This document shows positions 25,255 through 32,672 of a DNA stretch of 32,672 nt, in pieces. Made by a program: the position numbers and the translations under genes. The notes under the pieces were generated by a model. The model did no database searches, was not told the origin of the DNA, and was given only the letters and a program-made list of their open reading frames with translations. The DNA is from Candidatus Gastranaerophilales bacterium. GTDB lineage: Bacteria > Cyanobacteriota > Vampirovibrionia > Gastranaerophilales > Gastranaerophilaceae. Position 1 is the stretch's first letter; every line of letters begins with the position of its first letter. The stretch covers positions 1-32,672 of the forward strand of contig CALUUV010000010.1 in NCBI GenBank assembly GCA_944324055.1. The letters run 5' to 3'.

Positions 25255-26385
25255 TTATTGCTCCACAACTTTAATAAATTGATTAACAATATTACTTAAA
25301 GCATCAAATTGAGCTAATTTAGCACAATTTTGACGTAATTTATTCTGTAATTCACTATCATTTAATAACTTGGTTATTATTTCTTTTAAAGAATTTGGAT
25401 TAGTGTCTTTATCTTCTAAATAAATACAAGCACCTTGTTCTTCAACAAATTTAGCATTTCTTCTTTGATGATCAGAAGCTGCATGTGGATATGGAATAAG
25501 AACAGGAGCAACATCAGATGCAAAAATTTCTGATAAGCTTAAAGAACCAGCTCTTGATATTACGATATCTGCAGATTTTAAAACAGTAACCATATCATCA
25601 AAATAAGGTCTTACAATAATATTTTTGTCCTTATTGTAATGTGGATAAAGTTTTTCTAATCTTTCAGTTACGTCCATAAAATTCTTTTTACCTGTTTGGA
25701 AAATAACTTGAATATTATTAACAGTAGATAATTCTTTAACAATTTCAACAAAAGCATCATCTATTGATTTAGCCCCTTGAGAACCACCCATAACTAATAA
25801 AACAGGTCTATTATAATCTAAAGTTAACCCAGCTCTAGCTAAACCTTTAGTTAATGTTTTAAATCTAGGTCTAAGTGGATTACCATTAACTTGGCAGTTT
25901 TTGTTGTTAATAAAGTTTTTTGCTTTATCAAAAGCTAATGAAACAGATGCTGCATAAGGCGCTAATTTTCTTGTAACTAAACCTGGTTGAGCATCGCAAT
26001 CATGCATCATAAAAGGTGTTTTTTTCTGTATAATAGATGCAATCATAATAGGAGCAGAAACATAGCCGCCAGTTCCAAATATACCGTCAGGTTTATATTT
26101 ATTTAAATAATATAATGATTGTAAAACCGCTATAGATAGTTTAAATCCCCACCATAAAAATTTGAACCCAAATTTTCTAGGCATACCTTTAATATAAACA
26201 GGTAAGAATTTATAACCTTTTTGTTGAACGATAGAATACTCTAAATTATTAGGATTTCCTACGTAAAAAATTTCAACATCTTCTCCCATTTCAGCAAGAG
26301 TATCGGCAACAGCCATAGCAGGATAAATATGTCCCCCTGTGCCTCCTCCTGTAATAAAAAATTTTTTGCTACATATATTCGACAT
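25255..26385 (-). CDS. murG: UDP-GlcNAc:lipid I N-acetylglucosaminyltransferase
   Basis: 376 residues, GT28, GT-B fold. It converts lipid I to lipid II on the inner face of the membrane. Visible: GGGTGGHIYPAMAVA (residues 12-26), the donor-binding VLLVMGGSQGAKSID, and SRAGSLSLSEIFASDVAPVL with PHAASDHQRRNA. The usual HEQN..PG acceptor-side motif reads HDCDAQPG here, a departure worth noting. It overlaps the ftsW end by 17 bp and abuts rsgA, so translation is coupled. Confidence 0.95.
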   Translation of the reverse strand: MSNICSKKFFITGGGTGGHIYPAMAVADTLAEMGEDVEIFYVGNPNNLEYSIVQQKGYKFLPVYIKGMPRKFGFKFLWWGFKLSIAVLQSLYYLNKYKPDGIFGTGGYVSAPIMIASIIQKKTPFMMHDCDAQPGLVTRKLAPYAASVSLAFDKAKNFINNKNCQVNGNPLRPRFKTLTKGLARAGLTLDYNRPVLLVMGGSQGAKSIDDAFVEIVKELSTVNNIQVIFQTGKKNFMDVTERLEKLYPHYNKDKNIIVRPYFDDMVTVLKSADIVISRAGSLSLSEIFASDVAPVLIPYPHAASDHQRRNAKFVEEQGACIYLEDKDTNPNSLKEIITKLLNDSELQNKLRQNCAKLAQFDALSNIVNQFIKVVEQ

Positions 26386-27544
26386 TTTGTTGTACCCTTA
26401 TTTTTTGTACTCTCTTCTTAGAAATATTTAATAAAATACCAATCATCCATAAAGAAACCATAACGGATGAACCACCATAACTAATAAATGGCATAGGAAC
26501 ACCTGTTGCCGGTAAGAATGAACTTGCAACAGACATATTTAAAAATGCTTGGAAACATATTGAGAATGTTAATCCAACGGCTAATAATTTTCCATACATA
26601 TCAGGACATCTAGAGGCAATAACAAAACCTCTTTGTAATAAAGTCCAGAATAAAACTAAAACTAAAACACAACCAACAAACCCTAATTCTTCACCAACAA
26701 CAGCAAAAATAAAGTCGGTATGTGCTTCAGGCAGCCAAGCTAATTTTTGTTTAGAAGCTCCAAATCCAACACCATAAAGTCCTCCTGATGCAAAAGCAAC
26801 AAGAGATTGAATAATGTTGTATCCAGCACCTAATGGGTCACTTTCTGGGTGTAACCAAGTTGTAATTCTTGAAGATTGATAACCTTTTAACCCGTGCATT
26901 AATAAAACAGGAATAACAGTTGCAAACATCATTCCTATTAATTTTACAGACCCATTACTACATAAATATAAAATAACAGAAGTCATACCTAATAAAATAA
27001 CCATACTTAAGTTCGGCTGAACAAAGATTAATCCAACCATAACTAAAATAGGAATAAAAGCATTTGCCCATTTATTAGGATCAAAGATATTAGCATCTTT
27101 ATGAAAAACATTAGCTAATAACATAACAATAGCAGGTTTTGCAAACTCAGATGGTTGTAGGCTTAAAGGTCCTAAATTTAACCAACGTTGCGCACCGTTT
27201 ACTATATCACCGGTAAAATGAACTAATAATAACAAACCAATAACAATGTATGTATAAATATTAGTAACATTTACCAATTTTCTATAATCATAATTACTTA
27301 AAAAACGTAATCCGATATAACCAACAATAACCCCTAAAATCTGTTGAATAGCAAATTTAGCAGGATTAGCTCCCATATCAACACACTTAGGCGCACTTGC
27401 TGAGAAAATAACCATAATACCTATAACAACTAAAAATAATACTACCACCATCAAAGTTTTATCAGGTGGTGTAATAATTATATTTTGTTGGGTAGTGCTT
27501 CTAGGAACACGCCCTCTATTTTGATTATTTTTTTGATAATACAT
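26369..27544 (-). CDS. ftsW: FtsW lipid II polymerase (SEDS family)
   Basis: 391 residues from ATG 27544 (MYYQKNNQNRGR), which lies inside the murD 3' end (20-bp overlap); the longer frame upstream is shadow. About ten membrane helices. Visible: FSASAP in the first loop, GAQRWLNLGPLSLQPSEFAK, and GVPMPFISYGGSS, all diagnostic of SEDS proteins. It polymerises lipid II at the division site with its partner PBP, which is not in the window. A basic cytoplasmic N-terminal tail of about 30 residues precedes the first helix. It could be named spoVE/rodA by similarity, but the position between murD and murG indicates ftsW. Confidence 0.94.
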   Translation of the reverse strand: MYYQKNNQNRGRVPRSTTQQNIIITPPDKTLMVVVLFLVVIGIMVIFSASAPKCVDMGANPAKFAIQQILGVIVGYIGLRFLSNYDYRKLVNVTNIYTYIVIGLLLLVHFTGDIVNGAQRWLNLGPLSLQPSEFAKPAIVMLLANVFHKDANIFDPNKWANAFIPILVMVGLIFVQPNLSMVILLGMTSVILYLCSNGSVKLIGMMFATVIPVLLMHGLKGYQSSRITTWLHPESDPLGAGYNIIQSLVAFASGGLYGVGFGASKQKLAWLPEAHTDFIFAVVGEELGFVGCVLVLVLFWTLLQRGFVIASRCPDMYGKLLAVGLTFSICFQAFLNMSVASSFLPATGVPMPFISYGGSSVMVSLWMIGILLNISKKRVQKIRVQQNVEYM

Positions 27545-28874
27545 ATTCTTTAAATACCGTTCCTCTTTCTTCGTAACCTTTAAACATATCAAAACTAGCA
27601 CAAGCAGGTGATAATAAAACGTTATCCGGTTTCAACTCAATTGCTTTATCAACCGCAGATTCAAGAGAATCAGTTTTTATAATATTACTAAAACCAGAAG
27701 CAATTAAACTTTCTTCAAAACGTTCAGTTGCTTCTCCGATTAAAATAACAGTTTTGATATGATTTTTTACTGATTCACAAAATTCATCTAATGTTGTCAA
27801 TTTATCTCTACCGCCTGCAATTAATGCAACATCGCAGTTATTAAATGAATTTATCGCAACAATAGAAGCTTCCGGATTTGTTGCTTTTGAATCATTATAG
27901 AAAGTTATTCCATTATATTCTCTAACTTTTTCTAATCTGTGTTCTGGAACAACAAAATTCATAATTCTTTCTTTAATATGTTCATTTGTTATTCCAATTA
28001 ATTTTGCGATAATAACACCGCACATAATATTTTGATAATTATGATGACCTATCAAAGGACAATCTGATAATTTAATAATAAATTCTTCTTTACCTTTACG
28101 TTTAAAATAAATGCTTTCATCTTTGATATAGCAGCAATTATTTTCAACTTCCTTATCAAATAAGAAAATATCTCCAGCACAAGTTTTAGAAAATTCTAAT
28201 AATTTTTCATCTGCACCATTTAAAATAGCAAAAGCAGCAGCAGTTGGGTTTTTAAACAGTTTAGCTTTTGCATTGAAATAATTTTCTAAAGTTCCGTGCC
28301 ATGTAATATGATCAGGAGTGAAATTAGTCCAACAAGCAATTTGTGCTCTGAAAGCATTTGTATGCTCCATTTGGAAAGAACTTAATTCACAAACAAAATA
28401 ATCTACATCAGAATTTAATAATGAAGTAGGAGGAACTCCTATATTTCCGCAAACAGGAGCATTAAATTCAGAAGATAAAATATGTGAAACTAATGCAGTT
28501 GTTGTTGTTTTCCCGTTAGTTCCTGTTATAGCAACAAAAGGTTTACCAGTTTCCTTGTATGCAAGTTCAACTTCTGAAATTATTTGAACATTTTTTTCTT
28601 TAACTTTTTTATATAATTCAGACTCTAATGGAACACTCGGACTAATAATTGCAACATAAGAGTTTTCAATAAACTTGTCAGAATGACCACCAAACTCTAT
28701 TTTTATTCCTAAATCATTTAATTCTTTAATATCTTGTTTATCTTCTTCTTTTTCTTCACGGCCTTCTGTTATATAAACGTCAGCCCCTTTACCTGCAAGA
28801 TATTTTGCTGCAGATTTTCCACTTAAAGAAAACCCCATTATTAAAACTTTTTTATCATGCCAGTTAGTAATCAT
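27525..28874 (-). CDS. murD: UDP-N-acetylmuramoyl-L-alanine:D-glutamate ligase
   Basis: 449 residues. It adds D-Glu to UDP-MurNAc-L-Ala. Three Mur-ligase domains: N-terminal Rossmann-like (VLIMGFSLSGKSAAKYLAGKG in two halves around residue 10-30), central ATPase with VAITGTNGKTTTTALVS and WTNFTPDHITWHGT, and C-terminal with EHRLEKV, FYNDSKATNPEAS and IAGGRDK. The start overlaps the mraY stop (TAATG) by 1 bp. Confidence 0.96.
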   Translation of the reverse strand: MITNWHDKKVLIMGFSLSGKSAAKYLAGKGADVYITEGREEKEEDKQDIKELNDLGIKIEFGGHSDKFIENSYVAIISPSVPLESELYKKVKEKNVQIISEVELAYKETGKPFVAITGTNGKTTTTALVSHILSSEFNAPVCGNIGVPPTSLLNSDVDYFVCELSSFQMEHTNAFRAQIACWTNFTPDHITWHGTLENYFNAKAKLFKNPTAAAFAILNGADEKLLEFSKTCAGDIFLFDKEVENNCCYIKDESIYFKRKGKEEFIIKLSDCPLIGHHNYQNIMCGVIIAKLIGITNEHIKERIMNFVVPEHRLEKVREYNGITFYNDSKATNPEASIVAINSFNNCDVALIAGGRDKLTTLDEFCESVKNHIKTVILIGEATERFEESLIASGFSNIIKTDSLESAVDKAIELKPDNVLLSPACASFDMFKGYEERGTVFKEYVLSKK

Positions 28875-29857
28875 TATAAAACCCCTGTGTGAAATAATTC
28901 AAAAATTAAAACAGCTAAACCTGAGAAAATACAAGAAACGATTGCAAAACCTTTTACAATTTGACGTTCAGTAAAACCACAAAGTTCAAAATGATGGTGA
29001 ATAGGTGACATTTTGAAAACTCTTTTACCTGTTAATTTAAAGCTTGTAACTTGAATCATAACAGATAAACATTCGATAACAAAAATACCAGCTAAAAGGA
29101 TTAAATAAATTTCAAATTTACCCATAATAGCTAAAGTCCCTAATAAACCACCAATAGCTAAAGAACCAGTATCACCCATAAAAACTTGCGCTTTAGGTTT
29201 GTTGTATTTCAAGAAACCTAATAAAGCTCCAGCCATAGCAGCAGAAATTATTGCAATATAATCATAATTTGATAATAAAGCGATAGCAGAGCAAGCCATA
29301 AATACAGGCACACCAGTTGATGCTGCTAAACCATCTAGTCCATCAGTTAAATTATATGCGTTAGAAGCACCGGTTACAGCTAAAATAGCAAGTATCGGAT
29401 ACCACCAACCTAAATCAATAACAATATGTCCAAAAGAAATTTGAGTTCCGAAAGTTCCGTAAGTTTGGATTGCATAAAAAATAGGAAGTAATGCAATAAT
29501 AATTTGACGTAATAATTTACCTCTAGCGCTCAAACCTTTATTTTCGTGTCCTTTAATTTTTAGGAAATCATCTTGAAAACCTGCAAGCGCATAGAATAAA
29601 AATGTAATCAAAACAATCCAAGCGGCAGTAATAAATTTTTCTGCCATAAATAATGTTGTAACAGAAGCTAATAAAGCTGCAAGAATAATAAACACACCAC
29701 CTGTTGTAGGTGTTCCTGCTTTTTGAGCGTGAGCTTCAGGAGCTTCTTCTCTTATATATTGTCCAATAGTTTTTTTCTTTAAAAAATCAATATATGGAAT
29801 GCCGAATAATAAGCATAAAATTAATCCTAATAAAAAGGATACAGAAGTCATTATCAT
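28874..29857 (-). CDS. mraY: Phospho-N-acetylmuramoyl-pentapeptide transferase
   Basis: 327 residues, about ten membrane helices. It makes lipid I from UDP-MurNAc-pentapeptide and undecaprenyl phosphate. Visible: EAHAQKAGTPTTGG, FQDDFLKI, the catalytic-region NAYNLTDGLDGLA, FMGDTGSLAIGG and SPIHHHFELCGFTE. Both ends overlap neighbours by 1 bp (TAATG), showing translational coupling with murF and murD. A second ATG two codons in is possible. Confidence 0.97.
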   Translation of the reverse strand: MIMTSVSFLLGLILCLLFGIPYIDFLKKKTIGQYIREEAPEAHAQKAGTPTTGGVFIILAALLASVTTLFMAEKFITAAWIVLITFLFYALAGFQDDFLKIKGHENKGLSARGKLLRQIIIALLPIFYAIQTYGTFGTQISFGHIVIDLGWWYPILAILAVTGASNAYNLTDGLDGLAASTGVPVFMACSAIALLSNYDYIAIISAAMAGALLGFLKYNKPKAQVFMGDTGSLAIGGLLGTLAIMGKFEIYLILLAGIFVIECLSVMIQVTSFKLTGKRVFKMSPIHHHFELCGFTERQIVKGFAIVSCIFSGLAVLIFELFHTGVL

Positions 29858-31131
29858 TAGATGTTCTCCTTTATGTAATTTATAATTTCTTCAAACTTCA
29901 TAGAACGAGATGCTTTAAAAAATATAGTTGCACCATCTTTGTATGTTTCAATTATATAACGAGCAGCTGATTCATTATCAGAAAAGTTATTTCTATTATC
30001 TATTTCTTTTGCTAAATCACCAACTGTTATAAATTTGTTGGTAGAATGAGCATATTTCTCAATAAATTCACCAACTTCTCTATGATAAATTTTTTCGTTT
30101 TCACCTAATTCTCCCATATCACCTAAAACAATTAGAGAATCAGGATATAAATCAAAAATTGTTTTTAAAGTGGCTTTCATGGATTCAGGATTAGCATTAT
30201 AGCTGTCATTAATGATATCAAATTTGCCAACATGTTCAATTTCCCATCTTTTTTCAATAGGTTTGTATAATTCTAAACCTTTTCTTATTTCGTTAGGTGA
30301 AATATTTAGTGCTAAACCAGCTTCAATTGCTGCGATAGAATTTTCAATATTGTAATCACCTTCAATATTCAAACAGTATTCAGAATTTTTATAATTAAAT
30401 TTTGAATACCCAATTTTTCTTTCAATAATTTCAGTATTATTTATTGAGTAAAAAATCTTTTGACCATCAAAATTAAGATGTTTATGGATTAATTCATCAT
30501 CGTGTCCAATAAATAAACCGTTATTTTTTTGATATTTAACAACTTCACATTTCGCTATTGCAATATTGTCACGAGATCCTAAGCGACCTATATGAGCTGT
30601 TCCGACATTAGATATGATTGTAATATCAGGGATAGCATATTTTGATATTAATTCAATTTCTCCTAAACCTCTCATGCCAGCTTCTAATACAAGAACTTCA
30701 GTATCATCAGGCATTTCAAAAATAGTTTGACAGAAACCAATTTCGTTATTGTGGTTAAGAGGGGTTTTAAAAGTTTTATATTTTTGTGAAATAACAGAAT
30801 AAACAAGTTCTTTTGTTGTAGTTTTACCAGAACTACCTGTAATAAGAATAACTTTAGGGTTTATTTTTAGTCTTCTTTGAGAAGCTAATTCTAAATAAGC
30901 AATTTTAGTATCAGGAACTTTGAAGGAGATAGTACCATCTATTTTTTCATCGCCAGTTGTTAGAAAACCAATTGCCCCTTTTTCAACAGCTTGAGAAATA
31001 AATTTTTCACCATCAAAATTAGCACCTTTTAATGGTAAATAAATATCACCTTTTTGAATAGTTCTTGTATCTGTTGAAATACGGTGACCTTTTAAATCTT
31101 CTAAATTTACAGAGTAAATACTAGTTTCCAT
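29857..31131 (-). CDS. murF: UDP-N-acetylmuramoyl-tripeptide:D-Ala-D-Ala ligase
   Basis: 424 residues from ATG 31131 (METSIYSVNL), chosen because AGGGG lies just upstream; a TTG eleven codons earlier is less likely. It adds D-Ala-D-Ala to the UDP-MurNAc tripeptide. Visible: N-terminal STDTRTIQKGDIYLPLKG, Walker A LITGSSGKTTTKELV, NHNNEIGFC, MRGLGEIELI and the C-terminal NDSYNANPESM and LGDMGELGE. First gene of the wall operon, read from a promoter at 31175-31204. murE is not in this window. Confidence 0.95.
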   Translation of the reverse strand: METSIYSVNLEDLKGHRISTDTRTIQKGDIYLPLKGANFDGEKFISQAVEKGAIGFLTTGDEKIDGTISFKVPDTKIAYLELASQRRLKINPKVILITGSSGKTTTKELVYSVISQKYKTFKTPLNHNNEIGFCQTIFEMPDDTEVLVLEAGMRGLGEIELISKYAIPDITIISNVGTAHIGRLGSRDNIAIAKCEVVKYQKNNGLFIGHDDELIHKHLNFDGQKIFYSINNTEIIERKIGYSKFNYKNSEYCLNIEGDYNIENSIAAIEAGLALNISPNEIRKGLELYKPIEKRWEIEHVGKFDIINDSYNANPESMKATLKTIFDLYPDSLIVLGDMGELGENEKIYHREVGEFIEKYAHSTNKFITVGDLAKEIDNRNNFSDNESAARYIIETYKDGATIFFKASRSMKFEEIINYIKENI

Positions 31132-31174
31132 ATTTACCCCTACCCCCTTCTGCTTATTCTTCAAATATAGAATA

Positions 31175-31204
31175 ATTTTACTACAAAGTAGGAATAAATG
31201 TAAA
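31175..31204 (-). promoter_or_regulatory. Candidate promoter of the murF-DUF212 operon
   Basis: On the minus strand: TTTACA, an 18-bp spacer and TAAAAT, giving a leader of about 37 nt before the murF ATG at 31131. It would serve eight genes. Confidence 0.5.
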
Positions 31205-31223
31205 TCAAAAAAAGCATAAGATT

Positions 31224-31442
31224 TTATTCTTCTACATATCCGTCATAAAATTTTGTCGGTTCTATATTAAGAACTTCGCATAATTTAAGAACGTGCAGTA
31301 TTCCAACTTCTTTGAAACCGTTTTCTATAGCTCTTATATAGTTACCGTTTCTTCCCATTCTTTTTCCAAGTTCATCTTGTGAAATATTATGTTCTTCTCT
31401 AATTTCCTTGAATCTTTTTATAATAAACTCTTTTTGTTCCAT
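31224..31442 (-). CDS. XRE-family helix-turn-helix regulator, small
   Basis: 72 residues from ATG 31442; the GTG three codons upstream lacks a ribosome site, whereas GAGTG stands about 6 bases before this ATG. One Cro/C1-type domain fills the protein: RFKEIREEHNISQDELGKRM then GNYIRAIENGFKEVG and LHVLKLCEVLNIEPTKF. The usual serine/threonine in the recognition helix is replaced by NGNY. There is no sensor domain and the C-terminus is acidic. It is divergent from the GT9 gene and lies just upstream of the mur operon, so either could be its target. Confidence 0.85.
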   Translation of the reverse strand: MEQKEFIIKRFKEIREEHNISQDELGKRMGRNGNYIRAIENGFKEVGILHVLKLCEVLNIEPTKFYDGYVEE

Positions 31443-31456
31443 ATTAAACACTCGTG

Positions 31457-31511
31457 CTATTTGTACGTTAGTTAAATAATATTAACATATTTTCTTAACA
31501 ATGACAAATAG
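31457..31511. repeat. 8-bp inverted repeat in a divergent intergenic region
   Basis: CTATTTGT (31457-31464) and ACAAATAG (31504-31511) pair around 39 bp between the XRE gene and the GT9 gene. It could be two operator half-sites for the XRE protein. Confidence 0.35.
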
Positions 31512-31527
31512 AGCGATTATAAAAAGA

Positions 31528-31555
31528 TTATCAAGAATTTTTTTTATATTACAAT
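31528..31555 (+). promoter_or_regulatory. Candidate promoter of the GT9 gene
   Basis: TTATCA, a 16-bp spacer and TACAAT, about 20 bp before the GT9 ATG. Confidence 0.4.
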
Positions 31556-31574
31556 ATAACTTGAGAGGTAAACA

Positions 31575-32564
31575 ATGGTTAAAAAAATACTTGCTGTAAA
31601 TTTTGGTGGAATCGGTGATGAGATATTATTTTTGCCGGCATTATGGTCATTAAAAAAAGAATATCCTGAATCACATATTACTTTAGCATTGGAATCACGT
31701 GCTAAAGGTATAAAAGATTTAACAGATATTATAGATGAAGTTTTAACTATTGATATAAAAACAAAGAATAAATATACAGAATTACTTCGTTTAATTTTTC
31801 ACGGTATGACAGGTGGATATGACACAATAATTACATCTGGTGCGAATCCAATGATGAGTGTGATATCAGCAAGCACATTTATACCAAGAAGAATAGGATA
31901 TAACACAGGTAGTTTAAGTCAAATGCTTTTGACAGATGTAATTGATTTAAATAAGAATCAATATGCAGCAAAAATGTATCATGATTTAGTAACCCCATTA
32001 ACAAAACAGGTTACAGAGTTACCAATTTTAGATATAAATATCAAACAAAAAGTTCCAAATTCTGTTGTAATTCACCCAGGCGTAAGTAAAATGAGCAGAA
32101 TTAAAGGTATTATAAAAACAATTCAAGGTTATGAATGGGCACAATTAGTTGATTTATTACAAGAAGCAGGTAAAAAGGTAATTTTAGTTGGCGGCCCAGA
32201 TGATAAAGATTGTATAAAAGAGATAGAAGAATATACAAAACGAAAAGATTATGAAAACTTATATGGAACAACAAAGAATCTAACAGAATTGGCTGAAGTT
32301 ATATCATCAGCAGAAAAATTTGTATGTTCTGATTCTGCTCCTTTGCATATCGCAGTAGGTTTGGGAGTAAAGACATATGTCTTTTTTGGTCCAACAGATG
32401 ATAAAAAATTAATCCCTCAAAATGAGAATGTAATTGCTTTAAAAAATAAGTATGAATGTCCAGATAGACCATGTTTATGGGATAGAAGAAAAATTTCATG
32501 CATGGAATTGCATTGTTTAAAATTTGATTTTCATGACATCAGTCAAATAATATTAAAGAATTAA
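31575..32564 (+). CDS. Glycosyltransferase family 9 (heptosyltransferase-like)
   Basis: 329 residues, GT-B fold. Visible: N-terminal ILAVNFGGIGDEILFLPALW (the GDxxLxxP glycine-rich loop of GT9), VVIHPGVSKMSR at the start of the second domain, VILVGGPDDKD, and FVCSDSAPLHIAVGLGVKTY with FFGPTD, which matches the ADP-heptose-binding region of WaaC/WaaF-type enzymes. A C-terminal cysteine cluster (CPDRPC, SCMELHC) resembles that seen in many GT9 members. Supports a Gram-negative LPS-like envelope. GAGAGG precedes ATG by about 7 bases. Sugar donor not determinable. Confidence 0.9.
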   Translation: MVKKILAVNFGGIGDEILFLPALWSLKKEYPESHITLALESRAKGIKDLTDIIDEVLTIDIKTKNKYTELLRLIFHGMTGGYDTIITSGANPMMSVISASTFIPRRIGYNTGSLSQMLLTDVIDLNKNQYAAKMYHDLVTPLTKQVTELPILDINIKQKVPNSVVIHPGVSKMSRIKGIIKTIQGYEWAQLVDLLQEAGKKVILVGGPDDKDCIKEIEEYTKRKDYENLYGTTKNLTELAEVISSAEKFVCSDSAPLHIAVGLGVKTYVFFGPTDDKKLIPQNENVIALKNKYECPDRPCLWDRRKISCMELHCLKFDFHDISQIILKN

Positions 32565-32594
32565 TCCAAAAGTATTAATTTTTTTAACAGAATT

Positions 32595-32672
32595 CTAATC
32601 CCCTAAAAAGTATGATATCGCTGGATTGCAGATGTTTTCTATATTTGCGATATTTACGAGTTTTTGAAAAAG
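32595..32672 (-). CDS. Possible 3' end of a minus-strand gene (partial)
   Basis: On the minus strand the frame is open from the window edge for 25 codons and ends in TAG at 32595-32597 (visible end NICNPAISYFLGD). It is convergent with the GT9 gene, 30 bp beyond its stop. Too short to identify; an open frame of this size can be chance. Confidence 0.3.
   Translation of the reverse strand, partial: LFQKLVNIANIENICNPAISYFLGD

Noticed and set aside
27545-27601. 19-residue N-terminal extension of FtsW
   Set aside because: It lies within murD; the ATG at 27544 gives a normal FtsW.
32610-32655. Inverted repeat GATATCGC / GCGATAT near the right edge
   Set aside because: 7 bp with a 27-bp loop in AT-rich DNA is within chance, and the region may be coding.

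Overview
The window looks like chromosomal DNA of a low-GC, Gram-negative gut-type bacterium. My best guess is the Gastranaerophilales/Vampirovibrionia (Melainabacteria), the non-photosynthetic sisters of Cyanobacteria. This is inference. It rests on very AT-rich coding and intergenic DNA, a GT9 heptosyltransferase-like gene (LPS type), an origin-like region directly upstream of dnaN and away from dnaA (the cyanobacterial arrangement), and lineage-style proteins with repeated LE...F-type units. No rRNA, tRNA, transposase or CRISPR array was seen.

Layout. Positions 1-6208 (+) hold a 5'-truncated, extremely repetitive proline-rich protein whose C-terminus resembles the FliK/YscP substrate-specificity-switch domain, then a CoA-disulfide-reductase-like flavoprotein, the flagellar/type III export ATPase FliI, and a small winged-helix protein. 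Positions 6209-6693 hold no gene, only REP-like repeats and hairpins. Positions 6694-13527 hold gap (GAPDH), a two-domain glycosyltransferase, a small XRE regulator, a J-domain co-chaperone with a miniature zinc site, a small membrane-type protein, an exported protein with 39 cysteines in its mature part, and ahcY. Positions 13706-16974 hold a NTP_transf_5-type protein, a previously easy-to-miss 55-codon gene translationally coupled to glmS, and glmS itself.

Positions 17566-17961 are the most striking non-coding stretch: nine copies of a DnaA-box-like 9-mer (eight TTTTCTACA, one TTATCTACA) followed by an extremely AT-rich tract and dnaN. I read this as oriC with a lineage-specific DnaA box. 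After dnaN come a hypothetical membrane-type protein, clpP, 5-formyl-THF cyclo-ligase, the divergent corrinoid adenosyltransferase, and an exported LE-repeat protein.

Positions 22925-31131 (all -) are one tightly packed wall-synthesis operon, transcribed murF-mraY-murD-ftsW-murG-rsgA-ispA-DUF212, with most junctions overlapping or abutting. GlmS (UDP-GlcNAc precursor), the mur enzymes, FtsW and the prenyl synthase (isoprenoid precursor of the lipid carrier) work on the same envelope pathway. The right end has an XRE regulator divergent from a GT9 glycosyltransferase, and possibly the 3' tail of a further minus-strand gene.

The strongest leads for something new are the candidate hook/needle-length ruler with about 490 residues of recently expanding repeats next to FliI, and the variant DnaA-box origin. 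Secondary leads are the 39-cysteine exported protein, the REP-like element and the coupled mini-gene after glmS.
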